Source: Candidatus Hydrothermota bacterium | GTDB lineage: Bacteria > Hydrothermota > Hydrothermia > B15-G9 > DRBW01 | Direction: 5' to 3' | Length of the DNA: 33,108 nt | NCBI GenBank assembly: GCA_021158525.1 | Contig: JAGGUL010000113.1 | Location: 1 to 33,108, forward strand | In this document: positions 24,603 through 32,502 of the stretch, piece by piece | Layout of the letters: every line of letters begins with the position of its first letter | How positions within the stretch are numbered: position 1 is the stretch's first letter | The notes under the pieces: generated by a model | The model's input: only the letters and a program-made list of their open reading frames with translations | The model's database searches: none | Told to the model about the DNA's origin: nothing | Position numbers and translations under genes: made by a program

Positions 24603-25547
24603 TCACTTCTCTTCTTCCTTCCTCGGCCGGGTCTCCAGCCAGAGGAGCCTCTCCCAGGTCTCGTTGACCTGTCTCTGAGCTTCAGCTATGAGGTCTGGCC
24701 TCTTGAGAAGGTGCTTGAACCGGCCCTGCATCTTGAACCACTCCTCGATAGGAACGTATTCTTTGGGCTTGTACGTTACCCTGTAATAGCCATTCTCGAC
24801 CTCATAGAGGGGCCATGCTCTCGTTTCCACGGCCATCTTCGCCACTTCCACCGTCATGTCGTCTGGTATGACCCAGCCAGGCGTGCAGGGCGAGAGCACG
24901 TTCAGGAAAGTAGGTCCCTCGGTGGTCAGGGCCTTCTCCGCCTTCTTCTGCAGGTCAAGCCAGTGGCTTATCGATGCCTGAGCAGCATAGGGTATCCCGT
25001 GAGCGGCGACGATGTCGGTTATCTCTTTCCTCTTCTGAAGCTTGCCCGGGATTACTTTGCCGGCCGGCGAAGTCGTCGTGTGCGCGCCGAAGGGTGTGGC
25101 CGAGGACCTCTGTATTCCGGTGTTCATGTATGCCTGGTTGTCGTAAAGCACATAGAGGAAGTTGTGTCCCCTCTCGAGGGCGCCAGACAGAGACTGGAGC
25201 CCTATATCATAGGTGCCCCCATCGCCTCCGAAGGCGATGAACTTTATCTCCTTGTCCGTCTTGATTTTGCCCTTTCTCTTCAGCGCCCTGTAGGCCGATT
25301 CCACTCCAGCGATGGTGGCGGCGGCGTTCTCGAAGAGGCTATGTATCCAGTTCACAGGCCATGCTGTGTAGGGGAAAATCGTCGTGACCACTTCCATACA
25401 GCCCGTCGCATTGGCCACCACCTTGGGATCAGTGGTGGCGCCGAGGACCAACCTTATAATCGAAGGAAAGCCGCACCCGGCACAGGCTCTGTGTCCCGGG
25501 GTGAGGCCCTGGGTTCTCTTTGAAAGTTCTCTGAGGCTTACCGGCAT
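24603..25547 (-). CDS. porB: Pyruvate:ferredoxin oxidoreductase beta subunit
   Basis: This 314-residue subunit binds thiamine pyrophosphate and a [4Fe-4S] cluster. Cys22 and Cys25 (CAGCG), Cys50 (ATGCME) and a later Cys in LSPCTPGW are the cluster ligands. GGDGGTYD at 107-114 and YDNQAYMNTG at 135-144 form the TPP/Mg site. The match to archaeal and Thermotoga-type PorB (CAGCGFPSI, NTGIQRSSATPFGAHTTTSPAG) is close. The enzyme interconverts pyruvate and acetyl-CoA + CO2 using ferredoxin. AGGAGG lies 6 nt before the ATG, and the gene follows porA after 10 nt. It is last in the gamma-delta-alpha-beta order known from Thermotoga and Pyrococcus. Another 2-oxoacid as substrate is less likely given the alpha subunit. 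Confidence 0.95.
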   Translation of the reverse strand: MPVSLRELSKRTQGLTPGHRACAGCGFPSIIRLVLGATTDPKVVANATGCMEVVTTIFPYTAWPVNWIHSLFENAAATIAGVESAYRALKRKGKIKTDKEIKFIAFGGDGGTYDIGLQSLSGALERGHNFLYVLYDNQAYMNTGIQRSSATPFGAHTTTSPAGKVIPGKLQKRKEITDIVAAHGIPYAAQASISHWLDLQKKAEKALTTEGPTFLNVLSPCTPGWVIPDDMTVEVAKMAVETRAWPLYEVENGYYRVTYKPKEYVPIEEWFKMQGRFKHLLKRPDLIAEAQRQVNETWERLLWLETRPRKEEEK

Positions 25548-25557
25548 TTTTATCCTC

Positions 25558-26751
25558 CTATTCTCTCACACCGACATATTCGATGAGTTCCGATGGTCTC
25601 TCGCCTTTCGCCGCCTTTATCAGCTTTTCGAAAATGTAAAGCGCATCTTCGACGAAGAAGTCCCTCCCTCCGAGCCCGTAGACGAAGTTCATCACGAAGG
25701 GCCTCCTCTCGAGGTCATAGAGCCAGGATCGCACCTCGTTGAAGACGGGCCCGCCTATGGTAGCCAGGGAATCAGCTCTGTCCATCACGCTGAGGACCTT
25801 CAGGTTACCCGTGTATTCCCTGAGCTTCTCATAGGGGAAAGGCCTGAATATCCTCATCCTGAGGGCTCCGACCTTTTCTCCCTTCTCCCTCAGGACGTCG
25901 ACGGCCTCCCTCACCGTTCCGGAAGCGGAGCCGAGAGAGATGACAGCGATTTCGGCATCCTCCATCCTGTAAGGCTCAAAGAAGTCCGGCATATTCTTTC
26001 CGAAGAATTCATTGTACTCCCTGTGAACCTCGGGTATGACCTTCTTCGCCTCTTTTATGGCCTCGATCTGGCCCCTCTTGTGCTCGAAGAAGTAGTCAGT
26101 GAGGTCCAGCGGGCCGATCGTTATCGGGTGCTCCACATCGAGAATCGTGTAGAGGGGCTTCCTCTCGCCGAGAAATTGGCGAACTTTTTCGTCGGGCAGG
26201 ATCTCAACAGGCTCCATTCCGTGGCTCACGATAAATCCGTCCATGGTGACCATGGCAGGGATGTTCGCCCTCTCGGCTATTTTGAGGGCGATGAAAAGGG
26301 ACTGGTATGCTTCATCGGCGTTCTCGCTGTATATCTGGATCCAGCCCGCGTCCCTTGATCCCATCGTATCGGAGTGGTCGCAGTGAATATTGATGGGAGC
26401 TGAGAGGGCCCTGTTCACCTCGGCGAGGACAATGGGAAGCCTCAAAGCAGAGGCAACATAGAGGACCTCGTGCATCAGGGCGAGTCCCTGAGAAGCTGTG
26501 GCTGTCATCACCCTGGCGCCTGCGGCCGAGGCTCCCACGCAGGCAGACATGGCCGAGTGTTCCGATTCAACAGGAACGAACTCCGTGTCGACCTCCCCGT
26601 CAGCCACGTATTTGGAAAAGATCTGAACGATCTCGGTGGCCGGGGTTATGGGGTAAGCGGCCACGACGTCGGGGTTTATCTGTTTCATGGCATAGGCATA
26701 AGCCTCGTTCCCCGTCAAAGCAAGAACTTTTTTCCTGATTTCGGTCGTCAT
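25558..26751 (-). CDS. porA: Pyruvate:ferredoxin oxidoreductase alpha subunit
   Basis: The 397-residue product holds the substrate and pyrimidine-side half of the TPP site: AAYPITPATEI at 31-41 with the conserved Thr, EFVPVESEHSAMSA at 57-70, TATASQGLALMHE, and EVNRALSAPINIHCDHSD at 111-128, a phrase specific to pyruvate rather than branched-chain or 2-oxoglutarate oxidoreductases. The C-terminal part (SLGSASGTVREAVDVLREKG, GALRMRIFRPFP) is the transketolase C-terminal-like domain. GGAGG precedes the ATG, which begins 1 nt after the porD stop. It acts in the cytoplasm as part of the four-subunit complex, allowing acetyl-CoA formation or, in autotrophs, CO2 fixation into pyruvate. Confidence 0.96.
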   Translation of the reverse strand: MTTEIRKKVLALTGNEAYAYAMKQINPDVVAAYPITPATEIVQIFSKYVADGEVDTEFVPVESEHSAMSACVGASAAGARVMTATASQGLALMHEVLYVASALRLPIVLAEVNRALSAPINIHCDHSDTMGSRDAGWIQIYSENADEAYQSLFIALKIAERANIPAMVTMDGFIVSHGMEPVEILPDEKVRQFLGERKPLYTILDVEHPITIGPLDLTDYFFEHKRGQIEAIKEAKKVIPEVHREYNEFFGKNMPDFFEPYRMEDAEIAVISLGSASGTVREAVDVLREKGEKVGALRMRIFRPFPYEKLREYTGNLKVLSVMDRADSLATIGGPVFNEVRSWLYDLERRPFVMNFVYGLGGRDFFVEDALYIFEKLIKAAKGERPSELIEYVGVRE

Positions 26752-26752
26752 C

Positions 26753-27043
26753 TCAGATCTCCTCCATTACCATTTCAAGGGCACTGAATTTGGGAGGACA
26801 TACCTTCACGCATATCCCACATCCCTTGCAGTGATCGTAGTCGATCCCAATCACCTTTCCGTCCTCAACGAGTATGGATGAATCGGGGCAATATAGCCAG
26901 CAGAAAAGGCAATGCTTACATTTGTCGGGGTAAAAAATCGGCCTCTGGGTCCTCCAATCGCCCGTCTTGAATTCCACGGCATTCCCGGCCTCCTCTATGA
27001 TGGCACCGGGCGCCAGTTCCTTCCATCCTTTGAGCTTGCTCAT
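26753..27043 (-). CDS. porD: Pyruvate:ferredoxin oxidoreductase delta subunit (2x[4Fe-4S] ferredoxin)
   Basis: The 96-residue subunit has two complete ferredoxin motifs, CKHCLFCWLYCP and CKGCGICVKVCP. Each gives CxxCxxCxxxCP and together they bind two [4Fe-4S] clusters that pass electrons from the catalytic subunits to ferredoxin. The N-terminal 35 residues (LKGWKELAPGAIIEEAGNAV) match the PorD-specific extension. The start overlaps the porC stop as ATGA (27040-27043), so translation is coupled. Confidence 0.96.
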   Translation of the reverse strand: MSKLKGWKELAPGAIIEEAGNAVEFKTGDWRTQRPIFYPDKCKHCLFCWLYCPDSSILVEDGKVIGIDYDHCKGCGICVKVCPPKFSALEMVMEEI

Positions 27044-27615
27044 AGACCCTTAACCTCCTCATAAGCTCTTCTTATGGCCTTCAGGTTTCCCTCGACGATC
27101 TCGGGCTTGAACTTCACGCTCAGCCTCTTTCCCACGGCTTCGATGAAATCCTCCAGGTCCATCAGCCCTGTCACCCGCATCACCGCCCCGAGCATCGGCG
27201 TGTTCGGAAGGTTTCTTTTGAGTATCTCCCTCGAAATTCCGGACGCGTTGACGGTATACATGTTGTAGCCGTCGATCTTGAATTTTTCCCTGAGCTCTTC
27301 CGGGGTCAGCTCCGAATTTACGATTATCTTGCCCTTCTCCCTGTCGAGTCCCTGGTAGATGTCCGGAGAAGACATAAAGGAGGGATCGAGCACCACGACG
27401 ATATCGGGGTTCGTTATTCCCGAATGGACGTTGATGGGCGTGTCCGATATCCTGTTGTAGGACTTAACCGGAGCTCCCCTTCTCTCCGGACCATATTCGG
27501 GGAAGGCCTGTACGTATTTGCCCTTCTGGATCAGAGCCTCCCCCAGGAGCAGAGCTGCCGTTTTGGCGCCAAGACCTCCTCGTCCGTGCCATCTTATCTC
27601 GAAAACCTTTTTCAC
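27040..27615 (-). CDS. porC: Pyruvate:ferredoxin oxidoreductase gamma subunit
   Basis: The 191-residue product carries the gamma-subunit signature EIRWHGRGGLGAKTAA (6-21), YVQAFPEYGPERRGAP (34-49) and DPSFM, with conserved C-terminal residues. This subunit completes the pyruvate-oxidoreductase complex and contacts CoA. The start is a GTG with AAGGAGA 6 nt upstream. It is the first gene of porCDAB, transcribed from a perfect consensus promoter at 27655-27683, which suits a central catabolic or carbon-fixation enzyme made in large amounts. Confidence 0.95.
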   Translation of the reverse strand: MKKVFEIRWHGRGGLGAKTAALLLGEALIQKGKYVQAFPEYGPERRGAPVKSYNRISDTPINVHSGITNPDIVVVLDPSFMSSPDIYQGLDREKGKIIVNSELTPEELREKFKIDGYNMYTVNASGISREILKRNLPNTPMLGAVMRVTGLMDLEDFIEAVGKRLSVKFKPEIVEGNLKAIRRAYEEVKGL

Positions 27616-27654
27616 TTCGCCTCTCCTTTTATTGAGACTTGTAAATTGGTGAAA

Positions 27655-27683
27655 ATTATAATTCTCGCCTTAATTCCTGTCAA
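27655..27683 (-). promoter_or_regulatory. Perfect consensus sigma-70 promoter of porCDAB
   Basis: Minus strand: TTGACA (27683-27678), a 17-nt spacer, TATAAT (27660-27655). The -35 lies inside AATTCCT-N9-AGGAATT (27672-27694), an inverted repeat that could bind a regulator. The leader is about 33 nt. Confidence 0.9.
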
Positions 27684-27852
27684 CTCAAGGAATTCAACGC
27701 CCGGACAAAGACATAAGACTGACGATAAAGCCGGGTTGTCGGGAACCGCCTCACGCTCACGACCTTGGCAGATAAAAACGCGGACGTTTATATCACAAGG
27801 CCGCTCTGAAAAGGAGTTCAGCCCGCTGGAGAGCTCCGGAAAGGCCCAGAAC

Positions 27853-27882
27853 TTGACAAAAGCGAGCCTTCTGTGGGATACT
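27853..27882 (+). promoter_or_regulatory. Promoter of the CBS/antiporter operon, near-leaderless
   Basis: TTGACA (27853-27858, perfect), an 18-nt spacer and GATACT (27877-27882; 4 of 6). The ATG follows 12 nt later with no Shine-Dalgarno, so the leader would be only about five nt. Confidence 0.55.
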
Positions 27883-27894
27883 TCAGAACAAACT

Positions 27895-28362
27895 ATGCTT
27901 AAAGTCAAAGATGTAATGAGAAAAAACGTGGTAGCGGTGTCCTCGTTCACACCGCTTGTGGGCCTCCTTGAACTCATCAGGCAGACAAACCACCGGTGTT
28001 TTCCTGTCACCGAGGAGTCGAAATTCAAGGGAATGATATGCATCGAGGATATCATGAAGGTGTTTTATCCTTACCTCCCCACCATAGAAAAATACCGGAG
28101 TCTCATGCCCTTTTACAAGGAAGACCTAGAAAACGACCTCTTCAACGTGGAAGTGGATCCAGAGCTCATCGACCTGCTCATGGCCGAGGACATCATGAAC
28201 TTCGACGTTCCCACCGTCTCCGAGGACGACGACCTCGAAAACGTATACAGGACCCTGAAAAATTCTCGTCTGTCGGTGCTTCCCGTTGTCAGAGGCGACG
28301 AACTCGTAGGTGTCATCGGCCTTTTTGATATAATCTACTACCTCCTGAAAAAAAAGGTATAA
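27895..28362 (+). CDS. CBS-domain pair protein
   Basis: The 155-residue product is essentially one CBS pair (Bateman module). The first repeat begins VKDVMRKNVVAVSSFTPLVGLLELI and continues NHRCFPVTEESKFKGMICIEDIM. The second begins MAEDIMNFDVPTVSEDDDLENVY and ends RLSVLPVVRGDELVGVIGLFDIIYYLL. An insert of about 40 residues (YPYLPTIEKYRSLMPFYKEDL ...) separates them. Such pairs bind adenine nucleotides or S-adenosylmethionine and regulate a partner. The partner is probably the antiporter, which starts directly at the next base after its stop. A longer reading upstream to 27424 is rejected because the promoter and the antisense por leader occupy that stretch. The ligand is unknown. Confidence 0.86.
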   Translation: MLKVKDVMRKNVVAVSSFTPLVGLLELIRQTNHRCFPVTEESKFKGMICIEDIMKVFYPYLPTIEKYRSLMPFYKEDLENDLFNVEVDPELIDLLMAEDIMNFDVPTVSEDDDLENVYRTLKNSRLSVLPVVRGDELVGVIGLFDIIYYLLKKKV

Positions 28363-29541
28363 ATGGCTAACGCCATCCTCGTCTCGGGGCTCATCTTCCT
28401 GTTCGGGCTGGCCCTCTCGAAAATACTGGAGAAGTTCAAACTGCCTGCCGTCACGTCCTATCTCATCGCCGGCGTGATAATAGGCCCCTATGTGTTGAAT
28501 CTCGTCCCTGCCAAATTGATAAACCTGACGACCCTCGTGGCGAACGTCATCCTGAGCATCGTGGCCTTTTCTCTGGGAAGGACTTTTACCAAAAAGCAGA
28601 TAGAGACGATTGGAAAGGCCGTCATGCTTATTTCCTGGGGGGAGGTTCTTGGGGCTTTCCTCCTGGTATCAACCGTTCTCTATCTCGCGGGAATGCCCCT
28701 CTACACGGCCATACTCTTCGGGGGGATCGCGCCTGCCACCGCGCCGGCCGCCACGATAATGGTGATTAGGGAATACAGGGCCAAGGGGATCTTCACCGAG
28801 ACGCTGCTCGGTGTGGTCGCCATCGACGATGCCTGGGGCATAATGGTCTTCGCCCTCGCCGAAGCTGTGGCCAAGGTCCTCGTCCTTCCGGGAGTCAGCG
28901 GGAGCATAATAATTCACAGCCTCATCTTCTCTCTCATTCACATACTGGGGGCCCTCGCCCTGGGGGCTGCCCTCGGAGTGCTTCTGGCTCTGGGCAGCAA
29001 ACTGGTGAAAAACGAGACCAACATCCTGCTCCTCGTTTTCGGTTTCATCCTCCTGAACACGGGCCTGGCGTTGCACTTCAACCTGTCTGACCTGCTTGCC
29101 AACATGGCCCTCGGAGCTGCCCTCGCCAACATAAAGTCCGACCAGATCTACTTCAACGTACTGAAGAGGATAGACTGGCCCCTTTACGTCTATTTCTTCG
29201 TCCTCACCGGATCCAGCCTGGAGATACCCCTCCTCAAACACATGGGGTTCTTCGGGCTCCTTTATCTCCTCTCCCGTCCCCTCGGAGAATACATAGGAGC
29301 CTTTCTGGGAGCTCTAATAGGAAAGATGGAAAAGAGGATAAGGAACTACATAGGGCTCGGCCTCGTGCCACAGGCCGGCGTGGCACTCGGCCTCGCCATA
29401 CTCGTCAGAAACGAATTCCAGAACACGATAGGCCACGCCTTCCTGACGACAATCGTGGCCACCACCATCCTCTACGAGATCTTCGGGCCCCTCTTCACGA
29501 AGTACGCCCTTCAGAAAACGGGCGAGATCTACACAGGCTGA
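28363..29541 (+). CDS. Cation:proton antiporter (CPA2/Na+-H+ exchanger family)
   Basis: The 392-residue membrane protein has about 12-13 hydrophobic helices. The pattern of monovalent cation:proton antiporters is clear: SYLIAGVIIGPYVL at about 32-45, the broken helix APATAPAATIMVIREY around 123-138, and GVVAIDDAWGIMVFAL with Asp155-Asp156. The paired aspartates mark the electrogenic antiporters, while Asn-Asp or Glu variants occur elsewhere. It exchanges Na+ or K+ for H+ across the inner membrane for pH or salt balance. It lacks the C-terminal TrkA-N domain found in many relatives. The separate CBS protein encoded immediately upstream, with no gap between stop and start, could supply that control. 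It converges on the PSP1 gene with 6 nt between stops. Confidence 0.92.
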   Translation: MANAILVSGLIFLFGLALSKILEKFKLPAVTSYLIAGVIIGPYVLNLVPAKLINLTTLVANVILSIVAFSLGRTFTKKQIETIGKAVMLISWGEVLGAFLLVSTVLYLAGMPLYTAILFGGIAPATAPAATIMVIREYRAKGIFTETLLGVVAIDDAWGIMVFALAEAVAKVLVLPGVSGSIIIHSLIFSLIHILGALALGAALGVLLALGSKLVKNETNILLLVFGFILLNTGLALHFNLSDLLANMALGAALANIKSDQIYFNVLKRIDWPLYVYFFVLTGSSLEIPLLKHMGFFGLLYLLSRPLGEYIGAFLGALIGKMEKRIRNYIGLGLVPQAGVALGLAILVRNEFQNTIGHAFLTTIVATTILYEIFGPLFTKYALQKTGEIYTG

Positions 29542-29547
29542 GTCTTC

Positions 29548-30387
29548 TCAGGACTTTACTATTTCCCAGGTCACCTCTTCGGAATCGAGGCTCAGGACCT
29601 CCGTCGAATCGTCCTCATACTGAACCTTGAAGGTCCCGAAGAGGACGTAGAGCTCCACCACCCTGCCGACTCCCTTCTGGGTCTCCACCATGGATCCCGG
29701 CTGCGGGAGTTTCTTGGAGAGCTCCTCGTAAACGGGAAGCTCAAAACGGAGGCAACACAGCAGCCTGCCGCACAGTCCAGAGAGCTTTTCGGGGGCAGCG
29801 AAAAGGTACTGCTGCCTCGCTATGTCCAGAGTTATTGAAGGTATTTCCTTCAGGAACACCCTGCAGCAGAGCTCCCGGCCGCATATCCCTATGCCGCCTA
29901 TCTCCCTCGCATAATCCCTGGCGCCGATCTGTTCGAAATCCACCCTTACGTGAAGCACCTTGGCCAGGCGAGCTGCCAGCTTGCTCAGGTTGTGCCTCTT
30001 CTCAGCTATGTAATTGAGAGAGAGGCTGCCCACCACTGTATCGAGTTTGCCGTTTACCAGCTTGATGTCGTTCAGCCCTTCCTTGAAAAGATAGGCCTTC
30101 ACGATATTTTTCATCAATCTGAGAACTCTCTCGTGCGAGACGGGAACAAGCTCTATCACCTCTTTCTTCGCGGGCCTGTCGGAAATCCCCCTTATCTTGA
30201 CCACGACGGGATTCTCCATTCCCTCGGCTAGGAGCTGACCGAAGGTGCCGGGAACAACTTCAAGGGGCTTTTTGATTATGAACCTCTCAAATCCTCCCCC
30301 GACAATGGAGACCTCCAGCGAATCCCTTTCCCTCGAAGGCGTCTTTTTATCGGTTTTTCTGACTTTTCCCTTAAAAAATTTTCTCAT
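29548..30387 (-). CDS. PSP1/RicT (YaaT)-like protein
   Basis: The 279-residue product contains the PSP1 domain with its diagnostic cysteine blocks: [12 protein letters not shown] (Cys169, 174, 175) and [16 protein letters not shown] (Cys206, 211, 212), and [18 protein letters not shown] before them. In Bacillus the homologue RicT works with RicA and RicF in a Fe-S complex that affects RNase Y processing, sporulation and competence. In other phyla the role is poorly known. The start at 30387 has AAGGAAG 8 nt upstream and overlaps the last 17 nt of uvrB, so translation is coupled. A longer frame to 30498 would lie within uvrB and has no ribosome-binding site. A stretch of basic residues ([10 protein letters not shown]) opens the protein. 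Confidence 0.92.
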   Translation of the reverse strand: MRKFFKGKVRKTDKKTPSRERDSLEVSIVGGGFERFIIKKPLEVVPGTFGQLLAEGMENPVVVKIRGISDRPAKKEVIELVPVSHERVLRLMKNIVKAYLFKEGLNDIKLVNGKLDTVVGSLSLNYIAEKRHNLSKLAARLAKVLHVRVDFEQIGARDYAREIGGIGICGRELCCRVFLKEIPSITLDIARQQYLFAAPEKLSGLCGRLLCCLRFELPVYEELSKKLPQPGSMVETQKGVGRVVELYVLFGTFKVQYEDDSTEVLSLDSEEVTWEIVKS

Positions 30388-32395
30388 CGTCGGATCTTCC
30401 TTTTTTTCTCCTTCCTTTGATCTCCCTGAGAGCATCCCTGTACAGGGCAGCTTTTTCGAACTCGAGAAGGGCAGCAGCCGTCTGCATTCTCCTCTCAAGT
30501 TCCTCCACTAGTTTAAACCTGTCGAGATTCCTCTTCAACTCCGCTATCTCCCGGCGGACATCTTCCTCGTCAGACTTCAGGATCCTCTCGTCGGCGACCT
30601 TGGTGGTCAGAAGCACCTCCTGCACCGATTTCTTTATTGTCCTGGGCTTTATACCATGTTTTCTGTTATACTCTATCTGCAACCTCCTCCGCCTTTCCGT
30701 CTCATCGATGGCTCTCTTCATGGCTTCTGAAATCTCATCGGCGTACATTATCACCTCGCCCGCTGCGTTTCTCGCTGCCCTGCCGACGGTCTGTATGAGC
30801 GCCGTCTCAGACCTCAAAAAGCCGGTTTTGTCGGCATCGGTGATGATCACCAGCGATACCTCGGGAAGGTCAAGGCCCTCCCTCAAAAGGTTCACCCCGA
30901 CGAGAACGTCGAAATTCCCAAGCCTCAGCCCCCTCAGGATCTCAACCCTCTCTATGGCATCGATCTCAGAGTGGAGATAGCGAACCCTGAAACCCGCTGA
31001 GAGAAGGTATTCCGAGAGGTCCTCGGCCATCCTCTTAGTCAGGGTCGTTATGAGGACCCTCTCGCCCTTCTCAACCCTTTTGCGAATCTCCTCGATCATG
31101 TCATCGACCTGATGCTCCGTGGGTCTCACGGTGATCTTCGGGTCCACCAGGCCTGTGGGCCTTATGATCTGTTCCACCACCAGGCCCTTTGAGACCTCGA
31201 GCTCATAGGGCCCCGGGGTTGCCGACATGAAAATCACTTTATCCCAGAGCTCTTCCAGCTCCTCGAATTTAAGGGGCCTGTTGTCGAGAGCAGATGGAAG
31301 CCTGAAGCCGTACTCCACCAGGGTCAGCTTTCTGGACCTGTCCCCGAGATACATCCCCTGAAGCTGAGGAACTGTGACGTGAGACTCGTCGATGATCATG
31401 AGGAAATCGTCGGGAAAATAATCGATCAGACACGCGGGCCGCTGCCCCGGTTTCCTACCGGAAAGGTGCCTCGAATAGTTCTCAATGCCGGGACAATAGC
31501 CTATCTCCCTGAGCATCTCAAGGTCAAATCGAGTCCTCTGTTCGAGCCTCTGGGCCTCGAGAAGTTTGCCCTGACCCCTGAGCTCCCGGAGCCTCTCTTC
31601 CAGCTCCTCCTCTATGGACTTTATCGCCTCCTCGAGCCTGGGACGAGTGGTCACCCAGTGGCCCGCGGGATATATAGCAACCCTCTCTTTCTCCTCTATG
31701 AGCTCGCCCGTCAGAGGATCCACGACCCTTATCCTGTCCACCACATCCCCGAAAAATTCGATCCTGACGAGATGTTCCTCGTAGGCAGGTATCAGTTCCA
31801 CCACATCGCCCCTGACCCTGAAATTGCCCCTTCTCAATTCGATGTCGTTCCTGGTGTATTGGATGTCCACTAACCGGCTCAAAAACTCGTCCCTGTCGAG
31901 CTCCTCTCCCTTCTTTACCACCACAAAGAGCTTCCGAACCTCCTCGGGGTCGCCCAAACCATAAATAGCCGACACGGAGGCCACGATTATCACATCGTCC
32001 CTCTCGAAGAGGGATTGGGTGGCCCTGAGCCTTAACCTTTCGATGTCGTCGTTTATGGTGGCTTCCTTCTCGATATAGGTGTCGGTTTCGGGAATGTAGG
32101 CCTCGGGGAGATAATAATCGTAATAGGAGATGAAATACTCCACGGCGTTGTGAGGGAAGAGGGCTTTGAGCTCCCCATAAAGCTGCGCCGCAAGGATCTT
32201 GTTGTGCGAGATGATCAGGGTCGGCCTGCCGTAATTAGCGATGACATTGGCTATTGTGAAGGTTTTGCCCGAGCCGGTAACACCCAGGAGAACCTGAAAC
32301 CTCACTCCCCTCTTCAGGTTCTCCATGAGTTCCTCTATAGCCCGCGGCTGATCCCCGGCCGGCTTATAGGGTGACACAAGTTTGAACTCTGCCAT
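30371..32395 (-). CDS. uvrB: Excinuclease ABC subunit B
   Basis: The 674-residue product shows UvrB throughout: [20 protein letters not shown], Walker A GVTGSGKT at 38-45, the damage-verifying beta-hairpin around [15 protein letters not shown] (91-105), the DESH helicase motif, [17 protein letters not shown], and [11 protein letters not shown]-terminal UVR motif contacts UvrC. UvrB verifies DNA damage delivered by UvrA and loads UvrC for incision. I chose the ATG at 32395 rather than the ATG two codons earlier (32401), because family members begin with about six residues before FKL and because the predicted transcription start falls on it. No Shine-Dalgarno stands at normal spacing from 32395; a GGGGG lies 10 nt before 32401. 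PSP1/RicT overlaps its 3' end. Confidence 0.97.
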   Translation of the reverse strand: MAEFKLVSPYKPAGDQPRAIEELMENLKRGVRFQVLLGVTGSGKTFTIANVIANYGRPTLIISHNKILAAQLYGELKALFPHNAVEYFISYYDYYLPEAYIPETDTYIEKEATINDDIERLRLRATQSLFERDDVIIVASVSAIYGLGDPEEVRKLFVVVKKGEELDRDEFLSRLVDIQYTRNDIELRRGNFRVRGDVVELIPAYEEHLVRIEFFGDVVDRIRVVDPLTGELIEEKERVAIYPAGHWVTTRPRLEEAIKSIEEELEERLRELRGQGKLLEAQRLEQRTRFDLEMLREIGYCPGIENYSRHLSGRKPGQRPACLIDYFPDDFLMIIDESHVTVPQLQGMYLGDRSRKLTLVEYGFRLPSALDNRPLKFEELEELWDKVIFMSATPGPYELEVSKGLVVEQIIRPTGLVDPKITVRPTEHQVDDMIEEIRKRVEKGERVLITTLTKRMAEDLSEYLLSAGFRVRYLHSEIDAIERVEILRGLRLGNFDVLVGVNLLREGLDLPEVSLVIITDADKTGFLRSETALIQTVGRAARNAAGEVIMYADEISEAMKRAIDETERRRRLQIEYNRKHGIKPRTIKKSVQEVLLTTKVADERILKSDEEDVRREIAELKRNLDRFKLVEELERRMQTAAALLEFEKAALYRDALREIKGRRKKGRSDDEKIF

Positions 32396-32402
32396 CGCCA
32401 TA

Positions 32403-32431
32403 TTAATAATACCCCCTGCTCAGGAGGTCAA
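32403..32431 (-). promoter_or_regulatory. Promoter of uvrB, probably leaderless
   Basis: Minus strand: TTGACC (32431-32426; 5 of 6), a 17-nt spacer and TATTAA (32408-32403; 4 of 6), then 7 nt to the ATG at 32395. A TATTAT at 32411-32406 is a better hexamer but leaves only 14 nt to the -35. No LexA-like box was recognised. Confidence 0.5.
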
Positions 32432-32444
32432 GCCCGCATTTCTC

Positions 32445-32473
32445 TTGAAAACTCGTTGGCTTTCTGTCAAAAT
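32445..32473 (+). promoter_or_regulatory. Weak promoter candidate of the right-end gene
   Basis: TTGAAA (32445-32450; 5 of 6), a 17-nt spacer and CAAAAT (32468-32473; 4 of 6). It is divergent from the uvrB promoter and leaves a leader of about 22 nt containing AGGGGG. Confidence 0.38.
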
Positions 32474-32502
32474 AATTCGGTGAGAAACCAAGGGGGTCCG
32501 AA

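Noticed and set aside
25384-26358. Long open frame on the plus strand opposite porA/porB
   Set aside because: It mirrors strongly conserved coding sequence on the other strand, lacks a ribosome-binding site and shows no recognisable domain. Similar antisense frames opposite tamB, the transferase and the BNR gene were dropped for the same reason.
27424-27894. An N-terminal extension of the CBS protein by more than 150 residues
   Set aside because: The extension is antisense to porC and its promoter, has low-complexity non-CBS sequence, and the operon's own promoter lies at 27853-27882. The ATG at 27895 starts exactly at the CBS domain.
32406-32411. TATTAT before uvrB as the -10 box
   Set aside because: It would leave only 14 nt to the TTGACC -35, too short for normal sigma-70 use. 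The overlapping TATTAA at 17 nt fits better.
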